The notes: generated by a model from the sequence alone, not told the origin. A stretch of DNA of 64,000 nucleotides from Sphingomonas sp. IC-11 (GCF_021043365.1 NZ_JAJNDU010000004.1:1-64000); one strand, 5' to 3'; positions 1-9,236 are shown, numbered from the stretch's first letter. A program made the numbers and translations.

Positions 1-268
1 GCCGTCAAAACGTCCAACGCACCTGAAGCCACTATGGGCGCAAACGTCGGCAGCTTGATCCTGATATTGTCGGGCGAGAAAAGCCAATTGCCAGCCATTG
101 GAGAACGGCGGCTCCGCGCGCCGGACGAACGGCAACTTACGGGATCGGCGCCGCGGCCATGGAATGGCTCAAATTGGGCGCATAGCTGCCCCGCGCCGCG
201 GCAAAGCCGCGTCGTCGATCGACACGCCCGGTGGGGCCGGGCGGCCGTCGGCCGGGCGCGACGCTTTG
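1..268. other. No gene recognised
   Basis: This stretch lies downstream of lepA and reaches the window edge. The open frames across it have no ribosome binding site or recognisable product. It contains small GC-rich inverted repeats (for example CGCGGC/GCCGCG around 197-211). I see no tRNA or conserved RNA. Confidence 0.5.
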
Positions 269-303
269 CTGAATTTAGCGCGGCGATGCCGCGCTAAATT
301 CAG
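269..303 (-). terminator. lepA terminator hairpin overlapping the stop codon
   Basis: A perfect inverted repeat has 16-bp arms (269-284 and 288-303) and a 3-nt loop. The lepA stop codon (TGA on the minus strand, 300-302) sits inside one arm. There is no long T tract, but the stability and position suggest a transcription terminator or a 3'-end protecting hairpin for lepA. Confidence 0.7.
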
Positions 304-2096
304 GCGTCGTCGCCCATCCTCAACGCTGCGATGAACGCCTCCTGCGGTATGCTCACCGAGCCATATTCCCGCATGCGCTTCTTGCCTTCCTTCTGCTTCT
401 CCAGCAGCTTGCGCTTGCGCGTCGCGTCGCCGCCATAGCATTTCGCGGTCACGTCCTTGCGCAGCGCCGCGATCGTCTCGCGCGCGATCACCTTCCCGCC
501 GATCGCCGCCTGGATCGGGATCTTGAACATGTGGCGCGGGATCAGGTCCTTCAGCCGCTCGCACATGCCGCGCCCGCGCGTCTCCGCGGTGCCGCGGTGG
601 ACGATCATGCTCAGCGCATCGACCGGCTCGTTGTTGACCAGGATGCTCATCTTGACGAGGTCGCCCTCGCGATAGCCGATCTGGTGATAGTCGAAGCTGG
701 CATAGCCGCGGCTGATGCTCTTCAGCCGGTCATAGAAATCGAACACCACTTCGTTCAGCGGCAGTTCGTACGTCACCTGCGCGCGCCCGCCGACATACGT
801 CAGGTTCTTCTGGATGCCGCGGCGGTCCTGGCACAGCTTCAGGATGCTGCCGAGATATTCGTCGGGGACGTAGATCGTCGCCTCGATCCACGGCTCGCTG
901 ATCATCGCGATCTTGTTGGGATCGGGCATGTCGGCCGGGTTGTGCAGCTCGATCCGCCCGCCGTCATGCGTCAGGTCGATCTCGTACACCACGCTCGGCG
1001 CAGTAGTGATCAGGTCCAGGTCATATTCGCGCGTCAGCCGCTCCTGAATGATCTCCAGGTGGAGCAGCCCCAGGAAGCCGCAGCGGAAGCCGAAGCCCAG
1101 CGCCGCGCTCGTCTCCATCTCGAAACTGAACGATGCGTCGTTCAGCCGCAGCTTGCTGATCGATTCGCGCAGTTTCTCGAAATCGTTGGCGTCCACCGGG
1201 AACAGCCCGCAGAACACCACCGGCTGCACTTCCTTGAACCCGGGCAGCGCCTCGGCCGCGGGCCGCTTGGCATCGGTCAGCGTGTCGCCGACGCGCGCCT
1301 GCGCCACGTCCTTGATCTGCGCCGTGATGAAGCCGATCTCGCCCGGCCCCAGGTCCGCCAATTGCTCGATCTTCGGGCGGAAACATCCCACGCGGTCCAC
1401 CAGATGCTGCGTGCCCGCCTGCATGAAGGTCACCTGCTGGCCCTTCTTCAGCGTCCCGTCGATCACCCGCACCAGGATGACGACGCCGAGGTACGGGTCA
1501 TACCATGAATCGACCAGCATGGCCTTCAGCGGCGCGTTGGGATCGCCCTTGGGCGCCGGGATCCGCTCGACCACCGCGTCCAGGATCTCCTCGATGCCGA
1601 TGCCCGATTTCGCGCTGGCCAGCACCGCGCCGCTCGCGTCCAGCCCGATCACTTCCTCGATCTCGGCCTTCACCTTTTCCGGTTCGGCCGCGGGCAGGTC
1701 GATCTTGTTGATGACCGGCACGATCTCATGGTCATGCTCGATCGACTGGTACACGTTCGCCAGCGTCTGCGCCTCGACGCCCTGCGCCGCGTCCACCACC
1801 AGCAACGCGCCCTCGCACGCGGCCAGGCTGCGGCTCACTTCATAGGCGAAATCGACGTGCCCCGGCGTGTCCATGAGGTTCAGGACATGGCCCTTCCATT
1901 CCAGGCGCACCGTCTGCGCCTTGATGGTGATCCCGCGCTCCTTTTCAATCTCCATGTTATCAAGCACTTGGGCCGACATCTCCCGCTCGGAGAGGCCCCC
2001 CGTGCGTTGGATCAGCCGGTCGGCCAGCGTCGACTTGCCATGATCGATATGGGCAATGATCGAGAAGTTACGGATCTTGGAAAGCTCGGTCGCCAC
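300..2096 (-). CDS. lepA: Elongation factor 4 (LepA)
   Basis: LepA is a ribosome-bound GTPase that acts on stalled or mistranslocated ribosomes and aids 30S assembly and translation under ionic stress. The 598 residues match the usual family length (about 600). The GTPase motifs are in order: the P-loop AHIDHGKST at residues 15-23, the switch I ERGITI at 53-58, DTPGH at 76-80 and NKID at 130-133. The EF-G-like domains and the LepA-specific C-terminus follow. The start is GTG at 2096 ([11 protein letters not shown]), preceded by only a weak ribosome binding site. The gene stands alone, with a strong hairpin at its 3' end. Confidence 0.97.
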   Translation of the reverse strand: MATELSKIRNFSIIAHIDHGKSTLADRLIQRTGGLSEREMSAQVLDNMEIEKERGITIKAQTVRLEWKGHVLNLMDTPGHVDFAYEVSRSLAACEGALLVVDAAQGVEAQTLANVYQSIEHDHEIVPVINKIDLPAAEPEKVKAEIEEVIGLDASGAVLASAKSGIGIEEILDAVVERIPAPKGDPNAPLKAMLVDSWYDPYLGVVILVRVIDGTLKKGQQVTFMQAGTQHLVDRVGCFRPKIEQLADLGPGEIGFITAQIKDVAQARVGDTLTDAKRPAAEALPGFKEVQPVVFCGLFPVDANDFEKLRESISKLRLNDASFSFEMETSAALGFGFRCGFLGLLHLEIIQERLTREYDLDLITTAPSVVYEIDLTHDGGRIELHNPADMPDPNKIAMISEPWIEATIYVPDEYLGSILKLCQDRRGIQKNLTYVGGRAQVTYELPLNEVVFDFYDRLKSISRGYASFDYHQIGYREGDLVKMSILVNNEPVDALSMIVHRGTAETRGRGMCERLKDLIPRHMFKIPIQAAIGGKVIARETIAALRKDVTAKCYGGDATRKRKLLEKQKEGKKRMREYGSVSIPQEAFIAALRMGDDA

Positions 2097-2276
2097 GTAC
2101 GTCTACCAGAATGAGAGATTGCCGCGCGCGTTAGCACCTCCCGCCGCAATGCCAAAGCGGCACCTTCGTCGCACCGCGCACCACCTTCGTCGCGCGATGA
2201 TCAGCCCCGTCGCGGCACCGATGCGGCGCTCCGAACACGCGGCTAGATCCGCCGCATCAGATCAGGAGCAAAATCG

Positions 2277-2390
2277 ATGACTCGCACTCTCTTCTCGCTA
2301 ATGGCCGCCTTCGCCGCCAGCGCCCTCTGCCTCGTCCCCACGCTATCAACGGACATTCCTCAAGAGATCGTCCTTCAGCAGGTCGCATGA
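2277..2390 (+). CDS. 37-residue ORF with signal-peptide-like N-terminus
   Basis: A short ORF begins with ATG at 2277 and has a textbook ribosome binding site (AGGAG, 8-nt spacing). The N-terminus MTRTLFSLMAAFAASALC resembles an export signal, and about 15 polar residues follow before TGA. It could be a small secreted peptide, or the surviving 5' end of a decayed secreted protein. It lies 110 bp upstream of the CsgG-like gene on the same strand. No function can be assigned. Confidence 0.4.
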   Translation: MTRTLFSLMAAFAASALCLVPTLSTDIPQEIVLQQVA

Positions 2391-2500
2391 CGTGTCGACG
2401 CTGGCGAGTGAAATGGCTCAGTGGTAAGTTGGCGGTACGGAACAATCCATCACACCGCAGATCGGGAGCGATGCGGTAACAACAACAGGGGGAATTGAGG

Positions 2501-3280
2501 ATGCGCACTACACTCACCATCGCTGCAGCCGCCACGCTGCTTGCCGCGGTGCCGGCTACGGCACAGAACAAGGGCTCGTCTGCTCACCAGGCGCAGCAAA
2601 AGGGTGAAGCGCAGATCCCGGTGTGCACCAAGCGATTGGGAACGCTGGCGATCGTTGAGCCGGACAATCAGTGGTGGCGAGAATTGAACCTCGGCAGCCC
2701 CGAAGCCATTATCAAAATCTTCGTCCAGAAATCCGGCTGCTTCACCATGGTCAACCGCGGCCGCGCGATGGTCAGCCGGAACATGGAACGCGCCATGGCC
2801 GACTCTGGAGAGCTGCAGGCCAATTCGAACCTGGGCAAAGGCCAGGTTCGCGCCGCGGACTACTTCCTGCAGCCCGATATTGTCACCGCAAACCGCAACT
2901 CCGGCGGCGGTGGCCTCGGAGGCGTGATTGGCGGCGTCGGCGGACTCTTCGGTGGGGCTGGCCGCGCAATCGGCGCGATCGCCGGAGGCATCAATGTGAA
3001 AAAGGGTGAGGCGAAGACCACGCTGAGCCTCGTGAACGCGCGCACCACCGAGGAGGAAGCCATGACCGAGGGCTATGCCCGCAAGTCTGACATCAGCTTC
3101 GGCGCAGGCGGCGGCGTTTTCTCCGGCGGCACCTTTGGCGGCGCGGCCGGCGGCGGATATCAGGATACGGCGATCGGCCAAGTGATCGTGCTGAGCTACC
3201 TGGACGCCTACACCAAACTGGTCTCCCAGCTGGGCGGTCTTCCGGCCAACGCCGCAGCTGCTGCTCCACGCGCGCAGTAA
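2501..3280 (+). CDS. CsgG/HfaB-like secreted protein
   Basis: This 259-residue protein has a cleavable signal peptide (residues 1-23, ending in ATAQ). Its central part reads like the CsgG/HfaB fold, with an early TLAIVEP strand, FTMVNRGRAM, a helix rich in Met and Arg, and a run of Gly-rich segments near residues 140-165. CsgG itself is an outer membrane secretion pore for curli and is lipid-anchored. Here I see no lipobox cysteine, only a type I signal site, and no curli genes nearby. The ATG at 2501 was chosen over an upstream TTG because AGGGGGA lies 7 nt before it. The role is probably envelope-associated, but the substrate is unknown. Confidence 0.65.
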   Translation: MRTTLTIAAAATLLAAVPATAQNKGSSAHQAQQKGEAQIPVCTKRLGTLAIVEPDNQWWRELNLGSPEAIIKIFVQKSGCFTMVNRGRAMVSRNMERAMADSGELQANSNLGKGQVRAADYFLQPDIVTANRNSGGGGLGGVIGGVGGLFGGAGRAIGAIAGGINVKKGEAKTTLSLVNARTTEEEAMTEGYARKSDISFGAGGGVFSGGTFGGAAGGGYQDTAIGQVIVLSYLDAYTKLVSQLGGLPANAAAAAPRAQ

Positions 3281-3288
3281 TTTTCGAA

Positions 3289-3314
3289 GTGGGGCGGGCA
3301 GCCGTCCGCCCCAC
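3289..3314 (+). terminator. Terminator after the CsgG-like gene
   Basis: A 9-bp GC-rich stem (GTGGGGCGG at 3289-3297 pairing with CCGCCCCAC at 3306-3314) has an 8-nt loop and starts 8 nt after the stop codon. There is no strong T tract. Confidence 0.6.
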
Positions 3315-3569
3315 CATCATCGCACGCCTCGGCCGGTCCATTTTGAGGTTCCGGTCTCTAAAATCCTCGCTCCGCTCCGCAGCAGGCCGATCTCGTCGCG
3401 CACGACGCGTCTTCTAGTGCATGGCCGAAGAGGGCCCCCGAACTGCGGATCACCGGTTTCAGGCGGTTCCAGGGGTGGCAGGAAAATACGGCGATTAGCC
3501 TCTTGCTGCGCTGGATTTCGCTGATATAAGCCGCCGCCTGCCGCCGGCTCCAACCGGTTGGCATCTGGT

Positions 3570-3646
3570 CGGGGAATAGCTCAGCCTGGTAGAGCACTGT
3601 GTTCGGGACGCAGGGGCCGGAGGTTCGAATCCTCTTTCCCCGACCA
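3570..3646 (+). tRNA. tRNA-Pro (anticodon CGG)
   Basis: This is a complete cloverleaf of 77 nt with an encoded CCA. The acceptor stem CGGGGAA pairs with TTCCCCG. The anticodon stem CTGTG/CGCAG closes the loop TTCGGGA, giving anticodon CGG with G37, as expected for proline. The T-loop GGTTCGAATCC is canonical. The 255 bp upstream, after the CsgG-like gene terminator, hold no gene I can support. Confidence 0.97.
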
Positions 3647-3822
3647 TCTAATCCTTACATTCGCTTTTTGAGACTGCCGCGCTCTGGGCGTTCTGCGGGC
3701 GAGGCGACTGTGAGCTTTGCATAGCATTATAATAGTCAAGCGAGCACATCATTGCTGTTGGCTCAGATGCGTGACAGCGGGAGCCCCATGCCGCATCGCG
3801 TGAAGCATCACTCCCGCTGCTG

Positions 3823-3851
3823 TTGACAAATATCTCCGCGGCGGTGTGTTT
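3823..3851 (+). promoter_or_regulatory. Possible promoter of the polysaccharide cluster
   Basis: A consensus -35 box TTGACA lies at 3823-3828. Seventeen nucleotides later there is a poor -10 match (GTGTTT, 3846-3851). It lies about 30 nt upstream of the first small ORF of the cluster. The weak -10 makes this a tentative call. Confidence 0.3.
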
Positions 3852-3879
3852 GCCTCGTCGGCGCAGAGGAGACTGAGCT

Positions 3880-4017
3880 ATGGCCGCCAAACCGGTCACC
3901 ATGGCGGATACCGTGCACAGTGTTTTCAAGCAGTGGTACGAGCGTGGACGCGAGACCGGACGCAGGCCGCCTCACGAACAATCTCGACATGCCGCCGACG
4001 GTGCGCTTTCAACATGA
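3880..4017 (+). CDS. 45-residue small protein, coupled to next gene
   Basis: A short ORF begins at ATG 3880 with an excellent ribosome binding site (AGGAG at 3867-3871, 8-nt spacing). It ends in TGA at 4015-4017, overlapping the ATG of the next gene (4014) as ATGA. The product begins MAAKPVTMADTVHSVFKQWY and ends in a basic, His-rich tail. There is no signal peptide or membrane segment. Its position first in the cluster and the 4-nt overlap argue that it is real, either as a small protein or as a translated leader that drives translation of the downstream gene. No family is recognised. Confidence 0.55.
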   Translation: MAAKPVTMADTVHSVFKQWYERGRETGRRPPHEQSRHAADGALST

Positions 4018-5624
4018 GCACCCTCGCCCTTGCGTCGAAGGATCACGTCGATACACCGTTGCTCGCTACGCTGAACCAGCATCTATCACAGGCCATAGAG
4101 CTGGTTCACCAGCCCGAACTCGCGCGCCCGATCAACCAGGCAGGCTATCTCGAAGGCATTTGGATCGACAGGTCCGGCCTTTGCTGGCTGGTCGGTTGGA
4201 TGATCGAAGACGCTGTGCTGGACCGGTCGGTGATCATCCTGGATACTGCTCGGACCGCAGGGGGCCTCGCTCTTAGCTTGGCCCCGCGCGCGGATCTCGC
4301 GCCCGGCGCAAAGGCGTTTGTGGCCATGATGAGCTGCGCGTGGCAGGCTGATCCTGACCTGCCACCCCAAATTGTGCTGGCGGACGGGAGTGGACGCTAC
4401 CTGGAGCCTTTGCGTCCAACACCCCTGACCTCCCCGGATGCGGTCTTGCCGATCATTCGAGATACACTCGACCGAGCCACAGGGCCCCACCGCGCCGCAA
4501 TGCTGGAGTTGCTGCAAGCCAACCGCGACTGGTCGCCGCAGGAGTCAACCGTCGATCGCGTGCAGGTGGACGAGATTGCCGTGCTGCCGGGCTTTGGCGC
4601 CTTTGTAAACGGCTGGGCGCTCAGCCCGCGCAGACGAGCCGAACAGTTCATTCTCAAGGCAGGCACTCACATCATTCCGGCCGACCCCCGCAGCCAATCT
4701 CGGTTTACCCGCACCGACCTGATCCAAGCGCTTCCTAACGTCGAACATGCCCTGGAGACGGCGGCTTTCGTCACCTTGTTTCGTGGCCCCATCGATCGCG
4801 CTTTGTTGGACCGACTTACGCTGAGAGTTGTGTGGGACGATGGCACCATCACCAACACAGCCATTGCCCCTGCGGTTGTACGCGTGCTGGGGGTGACCTC
4901 ACCGCTCGATTCAATCTCGCGCTTCTACCCGGCGGTCGAGGTAGAGCACTTCTTTGCCGATTTTGCGCGTCAGGCGGCCATCCATGCACAATCCCTGGCT
5001 GAGCGTGTTCAAGCCTATGATTTGAACAAGGCCGGATCAGTGCTGCTACTGGCCGCCCCCAGACAACCAGCCGATATATTCCTGTTGTTTGATCAAGCGT
5101 GCCAGCACGTTGCCTCGTTGCCGGAGGATTGGGGCGTCGCCATCGTCGCACGTCCGGATGACACCCGAGGTCTCGTCCTGACGCTGTTCGCGCAATTGCA
5201 ACGAACAACAAGCCGTGCCTGCAGCCTGTTTTTCACCAGCGACACCGATCCCACCTCTGACGTAATCGAGGGAGTCGCAACGGTGCTTTCTTGCGAACGG
5301 CTGGCCTGGGTGGACGGCCGGGTGTCCTTGACCAGTAACGGGTGGCGTGAAGTCGCCAAGCAATCCGCCAGTCTCGCGCTGCTCGCGATCAATGACCCGC
5401 TCGGAAACTCAGCGGCTATTGCCAACCTCAATGCCTTTGTTGCCGATGTCACCGAATGGAAGCGTTTGCGTTCCATAGCGCCGCCTCAAATCGGTGGAAT
5501 TCAGCTGCCACCGCAAGACGCGCCATTGCCGGTCGTACCCGACGCCGCGCTGTATCTGGCGCCGCGCAGCCATTCGTCGTTCACGCTCAAGATCAATGAG
5601 GCCCTCCATCGTGCTCATGGATAG
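4014..5624 (+). CDS. Unknown protein of polysaccharide cluster (two GW-type repeats)
   Basis: This 536-residue soluble protein is not assigned to a known enzyme. Two beta-rich N-terminal segments share a pattern ending in Gly-Trp: GLCWLVGWMIED near residue 57 and FGAFVNGWALSP near residue 200. The C-terminal half (from about 340) looks alpha/beta, with LLLAAP and VAIVARPDD strands that could form a Rossmann-like domain. Such GW modules precede glycosyltransferases in some exopolysaccharide clusters (recalled, not checked). The start at 4014 was chosen because it overlaps the small ORF as ATGA; a longer N-terminal extension in frame looks non-coding. The 3' end overlaps the glycosyltransferase by 8 nt, so the two are probably translated together. 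Confidence 0.6.
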   Translation: MSTLALASKDHVDTPLLATLNQHLSQAIELVHQPELARPINQAGYLEGIWIDRSGLCWLVGWMIEDAVLDRSVIILDTARTAGGLALSLAPRADLAPGAKAFVAMMSCAWQADPDLPPQIVLADGSGRYLEPLRPTPLTSPDAVLPIIRDTLDRATGPHRAAMLELLQANRDWSPQESTVDRVQVDEIAVLPGFGAFVNGWALSPRRRAEQFILKAGTHIIPADPRSQSRFTRTDLIQALPNVEHALETAAFVTLFRGPIDRALLDRLTLRVVWDDGTITNTAIAPAVVRVLGVTSPLDSISRFYPAVEVEHFFADFARQAAIHAQSLAERVQAYDLNKAGSVLLLAAPRQPADIFLLFDQACQHVASLPEDWGVAIVARPDDTRGLVLTLFAQLQRTTSRACSLFFTSDTDPTSDVIEGVATVLSCERLAWVDGRVSLTSNGWREVAKQSASLALLAINDPLGNSAAIANLNAFVADVTEWKRLRSIAPPQIGGIQLPPQDAPLPVVPDAALYLAPRSHSSFTLKINEALHRAHG

Positions 5625-6870
5625 CGGCGATATCCGTGTGCCTGCCGGCAACAAACGGATCGCCATCTACAGCCACACGCACCCTTCGCTTACGTCGGGC
5701 GGGGCGGAGATCTCCGCATACAACCTGTTCCGCGGGCTCCGCACCCTTGGGTGGGATGCGATCCTCATTGCTGCTTGCGACGAAAGCCTGAGAGACAAGA
5801 TCAGTCTCGGTCCTAACGAATTCGCTTTGCCCGTTCGCGGCGGCATCTACGATCACTTCTACCATATCTCTTCGGTCGAAGTCCGGCGATCGCTGGTCAG
5901 GCTGCTCCAAGAACAGAACGTCACGCTCTTCAACGCCCACCATTTCCTGCACATCGGCATCGGTGCATTCTCGGACATCGTTTCGGCGGGTATCGACGTG
6001 GTGTTCACCATGCACGAGTTCCTGGCCATCTGTCACAATCATGGCCAACTCGTCACACGACCCGGCCAGACACTTTGTCACGGCCCGTCACCCTCCGCGT
6101 GTCAGCGATGCTATCCGGAGCACAGCAGGCAGCAATTCGCAGTACGGCAAAGCCAGTTCGCGGCTGCACTTGATCAGGTATCGGCGTTCATTGCCCCCAG
6201 CCAGTTTCTTGCCGACAAGATGGTGGAGCAGGGCGTCGTTGCCGCGCGGGTCAGCATCATAGAGAATGGGGTGCCACATCCGGCACGCCCCCGCTCCTCC
6301 CGGCACTCGCGTGACAACTGGCGGTTCGGATATTTCGGCCAGATCAACCCGTTCAAGGGCGTTGGCGTGCTGCTGGACGCCTGTGCAGTGCTGGCGCGCC
6401 GTCCTGATCTTGCCGCAAGGATACGGATCGCCATCCACGGAAACTTCATCGGACAGCCAGCCGCCTTTATCGACAGGTTCAATGCCGCCGTGGAGGAATA
6501 TCCATTCCTCACCTACCTAGGGGCCTACGACAATCAGAACGTGGCTTCGCTGATGGCTGCCTGCGATTACGTCGTCATGCCCAGCACATGGTGGGAGAAC
6601 TCCCCGGTCGTGATTCAGGAAGCCTTGGGCGCTCGTCGTCCCGTCATTTGCACCGGCATCGGCGGCATGGCTGAAAAAATCATCGACGGCGAAACCGGGC
6701 TCCACTTCGCTCGCAACGACCCTGCTGACCTTGCCGACCGCGTCGCACAGGCCGCAGATGAGGCGCTTTTCGCCAAGCTTCAGAGCGCACTCCCAACGCC
6801 GCCGACGCCGATTGAAATGGCCGAGCGCTATGCAGCCGTGTTCGATCAGGTTGCAAAAACAACCGCTTGA
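5617..6870 (+). CDS. GT4-family glycosyltransferase
   Basis: This is a GT-B fold retaining glycosyltransferase of 417 residues, which would add a sugar from a nucleotide-sugar donor to a lipid- or glycan-linked acceptor in the cytoplasm. The N-terminal domain carries the acceptor-side signature SGGAEISAYNLFRGL. The C-terminal donor domain has FGYFGQINPFKGVGVL, and then the MPSTWWENSPVVIQEALG segment with the conserved ENSPVVIQEA typical of family GT4. A small Cys-rich insert (near residues 155-172) may be structural. The ATG at 5617 overlaps the previous stop; an alternative ATG at 5596 would add 7 residues. Its TGA abuts the stop of the convergent pyruvyl transferase gene. Confidence 0.85.
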   Translation: MDSGDIRVPAGNKRIAIYSHTHPSLTSGGAEISAYNLFRGLRTLGWDAILIAACDESLRDKISLGPNEFALPVRGGIYDHFYHISSVEVRRSLVRLLQEQNVTLFNAHHFLHIGIGAFSDIVSAGIDVVFTMHEFLAICHNHGQLVTRPGQTLCHGPSPSACQRCYPEHSRQQFAVRQSQFAAALDQVSAFIAPSQFLADKMVEQGVVAARVSIIENGVPHPARPRSSRHSRDNWRFGYFGQINPFKGVGVLLDACAVLARRPDLAARIRIAIHGNFIGQPAAFIDRFNAAVEEYPFLTYLGAYDNQNVASLMAACDYVVMPSTWWENSPVVIQEALGARRPVICTGIGGMAEKIIDGETGLHFARNDPADLADRVAQAADEALFAKLQSALPTPPTPIEMAERYAAVFDQVAKTTA

Positions 6871-8178
6871 TCAATCCACCATTCTGTCGATCTCGTCGGG
6901 CGGAATGTCGTTGAAGAACTCCAATCCCGCCTCGCGGACAACATCATAGAAGACGCGGTAGCGCTTCGCATACGTCTCCCGCATCTGCCGCAAAGCCGCT
7001 TCACTTAGCCGCTCGCGCATAATGTCCTGCGGATCGTTGTTGAGCAGTTCGTCGACGGTAGCGGTGGGAAGGTCGTAGAAGGAGGTGAGCTCCCGCACCC
7101 GCGCGTCCGCCTGAACGATGATCGCCGGTTTGCCCACCTGCATGAAGACCACTCCGCCGTGGAAGCGGTCACCGAAGAACGCTTCATTGCCAGTGGCGAA
7201 GCCTCGCCATTTTTCCGTGCTGCGGAACATCCAGTAATCGTTGAAAGGCAGGTTGAACCCAAGCTCGACCCCGCGCCGTTTCACCTGCTCAGGCGAAACT
7301 TCCCCCGTCGCGTCGTTGTAGATAACTTCTTGCGGATCAGCTGCTTGCAGCGTGCTGAAGAAGTCGTTCTGGAACACATAGCTCGTTTGGAAACGCTGGC
7401 CGATCCGCACCACGGCTTCCAGGCGCCTGTTGTCGTCTTGACGTGTCAGGCGCCCGGCGGTTGCCACCCGCAACGAGGGGACCACCGTTGCGGGGCTCCG
7501 TATGCTCATAATGTTACGGGGATAAACGAACAGGCTCGGGCAACCCAGCGCCCGCGCATTGGTCAGCCCAACGGCATGCAACCATGCTTCGGTTTCTCTT
7601 CCGCGCACCCCGAAGATAGATGCCCGCCGATTGATCGTGCTCAGCAGCGCGAACAGGCTCGGATCCACTACATCAGGGTTCGGCTCGAGCGCTTCTTGTA
7701 TCCCGATCCCAAGCGCGACAATCTCGCAACGAGTCGCTGCCAAGAGTGCGGTTTCGCGACCGCGAGCGCCAATATTGCGGCTGTCCCGATTATCTTTTTC
7801 CTCCCGGGGCCGGATCATGTTGGCATATCCCAGCACGATGGCGTCGAAACGACGATCAAGCTCGGCGGCATCTGTCGCCCTTTGATCCGGCGCGACCGGT
7901 TTGTGTCGGAACAACTTCTGCGGCGCTTCCAGGTGAACCAGATTGCCCATGTTTCGAGAGGTCAGGCGAACGCTCTCTTCGATCTGGGCCAGCGTTTCCG
8001 CAGGTGACAGGATTTGGTCCGGGCGGCCGGAGACGCGGTGAAACAGCAAGCGCAGCGGCGCCTCAGAGGGCGAGCGCTGAAGCCTTCGCTGAGCTCTTGC
8101 CTTGGTTCGCTCCTTCGCCCTTGCGCCCGCCCGCGCTCTGGCACGCCGAAGCGCGAAGGAGTTTGTGGCGTCACTCAC
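6871..8178 (-). CDS. Polysaccharide pyruvyl transferase family protein
   Basis: This 435-residue protein resembles the polysaccharide pyruvyl transferase family, which attaches ketal pyruvate from phosphoenolpyruvate to sugars of exopolysaccharides. Family hallmarks are VRGRETEAWLHAVGL followed by LGCPSLF in the middle, and FGDRFHGGVVFMQVGKPAII then DARVRELTSFYDLP near the C-terminus. The GTG at 8178 was chosen because AGGAG lies 7 nt upstream; an ATG 33 nt further upstream lacks such a site. The first 50 residues are very Arg/Ala-rich. It converges with the glycosyltransferase, and the two stop codons abut as TGATCA. The exact acceptor is unknown. Confidence 0.75.
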   Translation of the reverse strand: MSDATNSFALRRARARAGARAKERTKARAQRRLQRSPSEAPLRLLFHRVSGRPDQILSPAETLAQIEESVRLTSRNMGNLVHLEAPQKLFRHKPVAPDQRATDAAELDRRFDAIVLGYANMIRPREEKDNRDSRNIGARGRETALLAATRCEIVALGIGIQEALEPNPDVVDPSLFALLSTINRRASIFGVRGRETEAWLHAVGLTNARALGCPSLFVYPRNIMSIRSPATVVPSLRVATAGRLTRQDDNRRLEAVVRIGQRFQTSYVFQNDFFSTLQAADPQEVIYNDATGEVSPEQVKRRGVELGFNLPFNDYWMFRSTEKWRGFATGNEAFFGDRFHGGVVFMQVGKPAIIVQADARVRELTSFYDLPTATVDELLNNDPQDIMRERLSEAALRQMRETYAKRYRVFYDVVREAGLEFFNDIPPDEIDRMVD

Positions 8179-8293
8179 CTTTGCTCTCCTAGCTGCGCCA
8201 CCCGTTCGCATTGCTCCGGCTACCGGACAATGTCACGATCTCGACGTGTACCATACGTTGATTTGCTTGAACCTTCGAGGCTAGCAGAGCCGG

Positions 8294-8971
8294 ATGGCCG
8301 CTCACGTTCTCCGCCTTTCGATCAAGATAGCGATCTGGTTCGTGGGTCTGTCGCTCGCGCTCGTCGCGTTGTTTCGTTTCGTGCCGCCACCGATCACCTT
8401 CACGATGATGGGCGACCTGCTGTCAGGACGCTCGATCACCAAGGAATGGCGATCATTGGCACAGATTGACCCGGATATGGCGCGTGCCGCCATCGCCGGG
8501 GAAGACGCGAAGTTCTGCACTCATCATGGCTTCGACTTTAGCGCGATTGCCGGTGCTGCCTACCGCAATGCGCAAGGGGGAAAGATCCGAGGCGGATCTA
8601 CCATTAGCCAGCAGACCGCCAAGAACGTCTTCCTGTTCCAGGGCGGCGGCTATGTACGCAAGGCCTTTGAGGCCTGGTTCACCGTCCTGATCGAGGCAAT
8701 CTGGGGTAAGCGCCGGATCATGGAGGTGTACCTCAACGTCGCGGAAACCGGAATCGGCACCTATGGGGTGGAAGCCGGCGCCATCCGCTACTTCAATCAC
8801 TCGGCAAACAGGTTGTCGGCCACCGAGGCGGCGCGGATCGCAGCGGTTCTTCCGCTGCCGAAGAAGCGGGAAGCTGTCACGCCCACCGGCTTCGTGCGTC
8901 GCCATGGCAACGCGATAGCCCGGCATGTCGGGGTTGTTCGGCGCCAGGAACTGGACGCCTGCCTGCGGTGA
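8294..8971 (+). CDS. mtgA: Monofunctional peptidoglycan glycosyltransferase
   Basis: MtgA polymerises lipid II into glycan strands in the periplasm without a transpeptidase domain. The 225 residues fit the family. A single N-terminal membrane anchor spans about residues 8-27. The GT51 active-site region is present as IAGEDAKFCTHHGFD (catalytic Glu), followed by RGGSTISQQTAKNVFL and then KRRIMEVYLNVAETG. The start at ATG 8294 has a weak ribosome binding site. It runs toward the small membrane protein gene on the opposite strand with a 19-nt gap. Confidence 0.95.
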   Translation: MAAHVLRLSIKIAIWFVGLSLALVALFRFVPPPITFTMMGDLLSGRSITKEWRSLAQIDPDMARAAIAGEDAKFCTHHGFDFSAIAGAAYRNAQGGKIRGGSTISQQTAKNVFLFQGGGYVRKAFEAWFTVLIEAIWGKRRIMEVYLNVAETGIGTYGVEAGAIRYFNHSANRLSATEAARIAAVLPLPKKREAVTPTGFVRRHGNAIARHVGVVRRQELDACLR

Positions 8972-8990
8972 CTTGCCGGGCCCAGCTCGA

Positions 8991-9236
8991 TTACTTGGTC
9001 GCGCCGTCGATCGCCGCGCCTGCCTTGTCCGCCGTCTCGCCGACGCTCTGAGCGGCCGAGGTGATCGCCTTGGTTTCCAGGCCCTCGTTCTTCGACTGAT
9101 TGAACAGGAAGAATGCGGCCACCACGACGGCAAGTAGAACGGCAAGCCCGATCAACATACCGCTTCCGCCGCCGCCGCGCCGTTCGATGATCGTGGTATT
9201 TGGCGTCGACGTCTCAGTTACACGTTCGTCGGTCAT
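8991..9236 (-). CDS. Small single-span membrane protein
   Basis: This 81-residue protein has a polar N-terminus with a Gly-rich stretch, one hydrophobic span (about residues 27-46, GMLIGLAVLLAVVVAAFFLF) and an Ala-rich soluble tail. The ATG at 9236 was chosen because GGAG lies 6 nt upstream. It looks like the small uncharacterised membrane proteins common in sphingomonads. No function can be assigned. Confidence 0.6.
   Translation of the reverse strand: MTDERVTETSTPNTTIIERRGGGGSGMLIGLAVLLAVVVAAFFLFNQSKNEGLETKAITSAAQSVGETADKAGAAIDGATK

Noticed and set aside
531-1508. Long plus-strand frame (325 codons) inside lepA
   Set aside because: It is antisense to the lepA coding sequence, which matches LepA along its whole length; the frame is a high-GC shadow.
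3315-3569. Minus-strand ORFs upstream of tRNA-Pro
   Set aside because: They run through the tRNA gene or lack any start signal and family pattern; the gap is treated as non-coding.
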